NCBI RefSeq assembly: GCF_000828055.2
Contig: NZ_CP010523.2
Span: 4,216,001 to 4,280,000, forward strand
Origin: Klebsiella variicola
Lineage (GTDB): Bacteria > Pseudomonadota > Gammaproteobacteria > Enterobacterales > Enterobacteriaceae
Length of the DNA: 64,000 nucleotides
Direction of reading: 5' to 3'
A program made the translations under genes and the position numbers. The notes beneath the pieces are model-generated. The model searched no databases. It was not told where the DNA came from and worked only from the letters and a program-made list of their open reading frames with translations. Shown one piece after another: positions 60,328 through 64,000 of this stretch; the first letter of the stretch is position 1; each line of letters begins with the position of its first letter.

Positions 60328-61692
60328 ATGACACAGACTCAACGCCTGGATGTCAGAGAGTTAATAAACCGTAACCCGCTGAGCCGCTTTCAAAAGCAGA
60401 TCATTTTTCTCGGTTTTTGCGTTATCGCTCTCGATGGTTTTGATATCGCGATCATGGGGTTTATCGCCCCGACGCTAAAGCTGGAATGGGGGGTAAGCAA
60501 CCACCAGCTAGGCCTGGTGATCAGCGCCGCGCTGATCGGCCTCGCGCTGGGCGCGATTTTCTCTGGCCCGCTCGCCGACTGGCTGGGGCGCAAGAAAATC
60601 ATTATCAATAGCGTCTTTTTCTTCGGCTTCTGGACCATCGCCACCGCCTTCTCGCACAACATTGAACAGATGATGTTTTTCCGCTTTATGACCGGCCTGG
60701 GGTTGGGCGCCGCGATGCCGAACATCGGGACGCTGGTGTCGGAGTACGCCCCGGAACGCCAGCGTTCATTTATTATTACCGTCATCTTTTGCGGCTTCAC
60801 CTTCGGCGCGGCGGCAGGAGGATTCTCAGCATCGTGGCTGATCCCGCAGTTTGGCTGGCACTCGCTGATGGCGCTCGGCGGCATTCTGCCGCTGCTGTTT
60901 GCCCCGCTGCTTATCTGGCTGCTGCCGGAGTCGGTTCGTTTTCTGGTGATCAAACAAGCGCCAGCGGCGCGCATTCGCGCCATTCTTAACCGTCTCTATC
61001 CCGGACAAATCAGCGACAACGTGACGTTTACCCTGCCGGCGCAGCCGGCGGCCGGCAACGCGATGCGCATTGTGCTCTCCCGCCAGTACGGCTTCGGCTC
61101 ACTGATGCTATGGCTGGTCTACTTTATGGGGCTGTTCCTGGTCTATATCCTCGGTAGCTGGCTGCCAACGCTGGTTAAAGCGGTGGGAATGACCGTTAGC
61201 CAGGCGGCCATCATGACAGCGATCTACCAGGCGGGCGGCACCCTCGGCTCGCTGTTTGCCGGCTGGCTGATGGACAGGATCAACCCTCATCGCGCGCTGG
61301 GGATGATCTACGCCGTTGGCGGCCTGTTCACCATGGCGATGGGCTACGCCGCGGGCAGCTTTGCCTTGCTCTGTATGCTGGCGTTTATCAGCGGCGCCTG
61401 TCTGAACGGCGCGAATACCGGTATGAACGCCCTCTCCGCCCGCTACTATCCTACGCAGGCGCGGGCGACGGGATCCAGCTGGATGCATGGCGTCGGGCGC
61501 ATCGGCGCCATTCTCAGCGCCTTTGCCGGTGCCGAGATGATGGCGCTCAACCTGCCCTTTGAAAGCGTCTTTTTGATCCTCGGTATCCCGGCAGCCCTCA
61601 CCGTCGCAGGTCTGGCGGCGAAAGGCATCTTTGCGGCCGGTAATCCTCCCGCCGCTTCACCTTCCCCCGCGTCTGTGCGCGGAGCGTCATAG
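60328..61692 (+). CDS. MFS transporter, aromatic acid:H+ symporter family
   Basis: 454 residues from ATG 60328 (AAGGA upstream). Twelve membrane helices; DGFDIAIMGFIAP in helix 1 and the loop 2–3 motif GPLADWLGRKK are typical of AAHS carriers such as PcaK and MhpT. It should import an aromatic or hydroaromatic acid for the enzymes upstream. Last gene of the operon, 10 bases after the TIM-barrel gene. Confidence 0.9.
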   Translation: MTQTQRLDVRELINRNPLSRFQKQIIFLGFCVIALDGFDIAIMGFIAPTLKLEWGVSNHQLGLVISAALIGLALGAIFSGPLADWLGRKKIIINSVFFFGFWTIATAFSHNIEQMMFFRFMTGLGLGAAMPNIGTLVSEYAPERQRSFIITVIFCGFTFGAAAGGFSASWLIPQFGWHSLMALGGILPLLFAPLLIWLLPESVRFLVIKQAPAARIRAILNRLYPGQISDNVTFTLPAQPAAGNAMRIVLSRQYGFGSLMLWLVYFMGLFLVYILGSWLPTLVKAVGMTVSQAAIMTAIYQAGGTLGSLFAGWLMDRINPHRALGMIYAVGGLFTMAMGYAAGSFALLCMLAFISGACLNGANTGMNALSARYYPTQARATGSSWMHGVGRIGAILSAFAGAEMMALNLPFESVFLILGIPAALTVAGLAAKGIFAAGNPPAASPSPASVRGAS

Positions 61693-61705
61693 CGGCATCG
61701 GCTCC

Positions 61706-61731
61706 CCGGTGCAATCTGCGGATTGCACCGG
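61706..61731 (+). terminator. Hairpin after the MFS gene
   Basis: CCGGTGCAAT and ATTGCACCGG form a 10-bp stem with a 6-base loop. No U-tract follows directly; termination is probable but not certain. Confidence 0.55.
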
Positions 61732-61883
61732 CTCAGCGGCTAAAAAGAAAATTTATTTCATATTTGGTCGGAACGAAAAACACCCGCAAGAATCTGCTCT
61801 GCTCCGGGAGGCGATAAGCCCTCGCTCATCTTTTCAACGCAGCCCAAAAGAAACTTTCGCTAATTCGATCCCCCTCGCATATA

Positions 61884-61899
61884 TGGAAAATAAATTCCA
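61884..61899. promoter_or_regulatory. IclR-type operator candidate
   Basis: TGGAAAATAAATTCCA is nearly the IclR consensus TGGAAAT-N-ATTTCCA. It may tie the Gfo/Idh/MocA gene to IclR-family control. Confidence 0.5.
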
Positions 61900-62021
61900 C
61901 AACACAATTGAAACAGAACAAACATTTCCTTAAGTTAAGGTCAGTCTATCCGGATGCGCGTTGCCGCAGGCGTCGGCATTGAGCGCCTCAGAGTGCGAAT
62001 GATTTCAAAAAGGAGAGCACC

Positions 62022-63200
62022 ATGTTAAACGGCCTGAAACCCTTATCCCGCTCCCTGCGTTGGGGCATGGTCGGCGGCGGGGGAACCAGTCAAATCGGCT
62101 ACAGCCACCGCTGTGCGGCGCTGCGTGACAATGTTTATACCCTGCTGGCCGGCGCGCTTGACGTCGATGCCGAGCGCGGACGCGCGTTCGGCGAGCAACT
62201 GGGCATCGCGCCGGAGCGCTGCTACGCCGACTACCAGACCCTGTTTCGTGAAGAGACGCAGCGCCCTGACGGCATCGAGGTCGTCTCGGTCACCACCCCG
62301 AACAATACCCATTTCGCCATCACCAAAGCGGCGCTGGAAGCGGGCCTCCACGTCATCTGTGAAAAGCCCCTCTGCTTTAGCGCCGAAGAAGCACGCGAGC
62401 TGGTGGACCTGAGCAAAAAACAGAACAAAATCGTCGGCGTCACCTACGGCTATGCCGGCTATCAGATGATCCAGCAGGCGCGGCAGATGATTGCCGATGG
62501 ACTGCTCGGCGAGATCCGCATCGTCAATATGCAGTTCGCCCACGGCTTTCATAACCAGGCCGTCGAGCTGCAGGCTGAATCCACCCGCTGGCGCGTGACG
62601 CCGAAGTTTGCCGGGCCCAGCTATGTGTTGGGCGATCTGGCCACCCATCCGCTGTTTGTCGCCGAAACCATGGCGCCGCAGCTCAATATCAAACGGCTGA
62701 TGTGCTCCCGCCAGAGCTTTGTCCCCTCCCGCGCGCCGCTGGAAGATAACGCCTTTGTCCTGATGGAATATGACAACGGCGCGGTTGGCTCGATGTGGAC
62801 CAGCGCGGTCAACAGCGGCGCCATGCACTCGCAAAAAGTGCGTATCGTCGGCGAAAAAGCGAGTATCGAATGGTGGGATGAGCATCCTAACCAGCTCAGC
62901 TATGAGGTGCAGGGCGAGCCGGCGCGGATTCTGGAGCGCGGGATGCCCTACCTGTCGCCGAACGCGCTGGCGGATGACCGCATCGGCGGCGGCCATCCGG
63001 AAGGGCTATTCGAAGCCTGGGCCAACCTCTATCGCCGCTATGCGCAGGCGATTGACGCCACGGACCGTGACGATCGCGCTTTCCTGCAAGACTTCTGGTA
63101 TCCGGACGTTGAAGCCGGGCTGCACGGCGTCTATTGGGTCGAACAGTGCGTCAAATCGGCTGACGCTGGCAGCCAGTGGGTTGACTTTACTTTACCTTAA
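62022..63200 (+). CDS. Gfo/Idh/MocA family oxidoreductase
   Basis: 392 residues. An N-terminal NAD(P)-binding fold beginning WGMVGGGGTSQIGYSHRCA and the family motif CEKPLCFSAEEA, then an alpha/beta C-terminal domain. It probably oxidises or reduces a sugar, cyclitol or related ring. A GGAG site precedes the ATG. It has its own upstream region with an IclR-type palindrome and a terminator after it, so it is a separate unit next to the hydroaromatic operon. Substrate unknown. Confidence 0.9.
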   Translation: MLNGLKPLSRSLRWGMVGGGGTSQIGYSHRCAALRDNVYTLLAGALDVDAERGRAFGEQLGIAPERCYADYQTLFREETQRPDGIEVVSVTTPNNTHFAITKAALEAGLHVICEKPLCFSAEEARELVDLSKKQNKIVGVTYGYAGYQMIQQARQMIADGLLGEIRIVNMQFAHGFHNQAVELQAESTRWRVTPKFAGPSYVLGDLATHPLFVAETMAPQLNIKRLMCSRQSFVPSRAPLEDNAFVLMEYDNGAVGSMWTSAVNSGAMHSQKVRIVGEKASIEWWDEHPNQLSYEVQGEPARILERGMPYLSPNALADDRIGGGHPEGLFEAWANLYRRYAQAIDATDRDDRAFLQDFWYPDVEAGLHGVYWVEQCVKSADAGSQWVDFTLP

Positions 63201-63212
63201 TTTTTCCCCTCG

Positions 63213-63248
63213 CCAGTGGAGTCCCCCTCCACTGGTTTATTGATTTTT
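63213..63248 (+). terminator. Terminator after the Gfo/Idh/MocA gene
   Basis: CCAGTGGAG and CTCCACTGG with a 5-base loop, followed by a T-rich tail. It closes the accessory block before yajR. Confidence 0.88.
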
Positions 63249-63358
63249 ACCAACTTGTCTCATCGCGCAACAGCCCCGTAATATCTGTTAAACAAACATT
63301 TATTTACGCTTCTTACCCCCGCCGCTACACTAGGCGCAGTTTTTATATTGAGGTGGTA

Positions 63359-64000
63359 ATGAACGATAACAAAATGACGCCAGGGGAACTGCGCGCGACC
63401 TGGGGTTTGGGGACGGTATTCTCCCTGCGCATGCTTGGCATGTTTATGGTCCTGCCGGTTCTGACCACGTATGGCATGGCGTTGCAGGGCGCCAGTGAAG
63501 CGCTGATTGGCCTGGCGATCGGTATCTACGGCCTGGCGCAGGCGATTTTCCAAATCCCCTTCGGACTGTTATCTGACCGTATTGGCCGTAAGCCGCTGAT
63601 CGTCGGCGGCCTGCTCATCTTTGTACTCGGCAGCGTCATCGCCGCGCTCACCGACTCTATCTGGGGCATCATTCTTGGTCGCGCCCTGCAGGGCTCCGGC
63701 GCTATCGCCGCCGCGGTCATGGCTTTGCTGTCCGATCTCACTCGCGAACAGAACCGCACCAAAGCGATGGCCTTTATCGGCGTCAGCTTTGGCGTCACCT
63801 TCGCCATCGCCATGGTGCTGGGGCCGATTGTCACCCACCAGCTGGGTCTGCACGCCCTGTTCTGGATGATCGCCATTCTGGCGACCATCGGCATCCTGCT
63901 CACCCTGTGGGTGGTGCCCAACAGCCATAACCACGTGCTCAACCGCGAATCCGGGATGGTGAAGGGCTGCTTTAGCAAAGTACTGGTGGAACCACGCCTG
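63359..64000 (+). CDS. yajR: MFS transporter YajR (5' part)
   Basis: The first 214 residues; the window ends inside the gene. The start MNDNKMTPGELRATWGLGTVFSLRM matches E. coli YajR from its first residue, with GAGGT upstream. Six or so helices of the N-terminal half are present, including the motif A loop GLLSDRIGRKP. YajR is a proton-driven drug-type efflux protein with an extra C-terminal YAM domain in E. coli; that end is outside the window. In E. coli it follows cyoE directly. Confidence 0.95.
   Translation, partial: MNDNKMTPGELRATWGLGTVFSLRMLGMFMVLPVLTTYGMALQGASEALIGLAIGIYGLAQAIFQIPFGLLSDRIGRKPLIVGGLLIFVLGSVIAALTDSIWGIILGRALQGSGAIAAAVMALLSDLTREQNRTKAMAFIGVSFGVTFAIAMVLGPIVTHQLGLHALFWMIAILATIGILLTLWVVPNSHNHVLNRESGMVKGCFSKVLVEPRL

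Larger units (their letters stand above)
61693..62021. other. Control region before the Gfo/Idh/MocA gene
   Basis: 329 bases without a gene. It holds a hairpin (61706–61731) near its start, an IclR-like palindrome (61884–61899) and AT-rich sequence likely to be a promoter. A reading frame at 61631–61933 overlaps the MFS gene and is not credible. Confidence 0.7.

Noticed and set aside
61631-61933. A 100-codon plus-strand frame after the MFS gene
   Set aside because: It begins inside the MFS gene, runs through the hairpin and control region, and has no coding character.

Overview
The window is a 64 kb chromosomal segment of an enteric gamma-proteobacterium. The order hha–maa–ylaC … pdeB … ffs–atl–ybaY–tesB–amtB–glnK–mdlBA–decR … cof–ybaE–queC–fadM–ybaV–ppiD–hupB–lon–clpXP–tig–bolA–yajG–ampG–cyoABCDE … yajR is the Escherichia coli order read backwards. 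The high GC content and the accessory blocks (galactan utilisation, rcnRA, a cysteine synthase-fold gene beside decR) point to Klebsiella, probably the K. pneumoniae complex. The species is an inference; no rRNA or MLST locus lies here.

Layout. 1–1.4 kb: end of hha, then maa and ylaC. 1.3–4 kb: a MocR-type regulator divergent from a GNAT acetyltransferase, then zinc-independent ribosomal proteins L31 and L36 behind a Zur box. 4–15.5 kb: a galactan/galacto-oligosaccharide locus with LacI regulator, LamB-type porin, secreted GH53 galactanase, a MalEFGK-type ABC transporter, GH42 beta-galactosidase and a lone PTS EIIB domain. 15.6–21.4 kb: c-di-GMP phosphodiesterase pdeB, rcnR/rcnA with two operators, a YczE/MocR divergent pair and a small overlapping pair of unknown genes. 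21.7–30.4 kb: 4.5S RNA, an unknown 135-residue protein, atl, ybaY, tesB, the NtrC/sigma-54 controlled glnK-amtB operon, mdlAB and decR. 30.5–36 kb: a cysteine desulfhydrase candidate, cof, ybaE, queC, fadM, ybaV. 36–45.7 kb: protein quality control (ppiD, hupB, lon, clpX, clpP, tig), then bolA. 46–53.4 kb: yajG-ampG and the cytochrome bo3 oxidase operon. 53.6–63.2 kb: an accessory block between cyoE and yajR. 63.4 kb to the end: yajR, cut by the window edge.

How the genes work together. In the galactan locus the porin and secreted galactanase deliver galacto-oligosaccharides to the periplasm, the binding protein/permeases/ATPase import them, and the cytoplasmic GH42 enzyme releases galactose. 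Both divergent control regions carry a CRP-like site and share an exact ACGTAATAC 9-mer that could be the LacI-family operator. In the cyoE–yajR block an IclR regulator faces an operon encoding a shikimate dehydrogenase-like protein, two paralogous FAD flavoproteins around a NIPSNAP protein, a TIM-barrel protein with the metal ligands of 3-dehydroshikimate dehydratases, an aromatic-acid-type MFS carrier and a separate Gfo/Idh/MocA oxidoreductase. This reads as catabolism of a hydroaromatic acid.

The most unusual object is a 110-residue gene directly after the cyo operon (53629–53961). It has a colicin V-type double-glycine leader and a cysteine-free mature part made of eight tandem repeats of about 11 residues, four opening with Phe and four with Trp. 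No exporter or immunity gene lies beside it.
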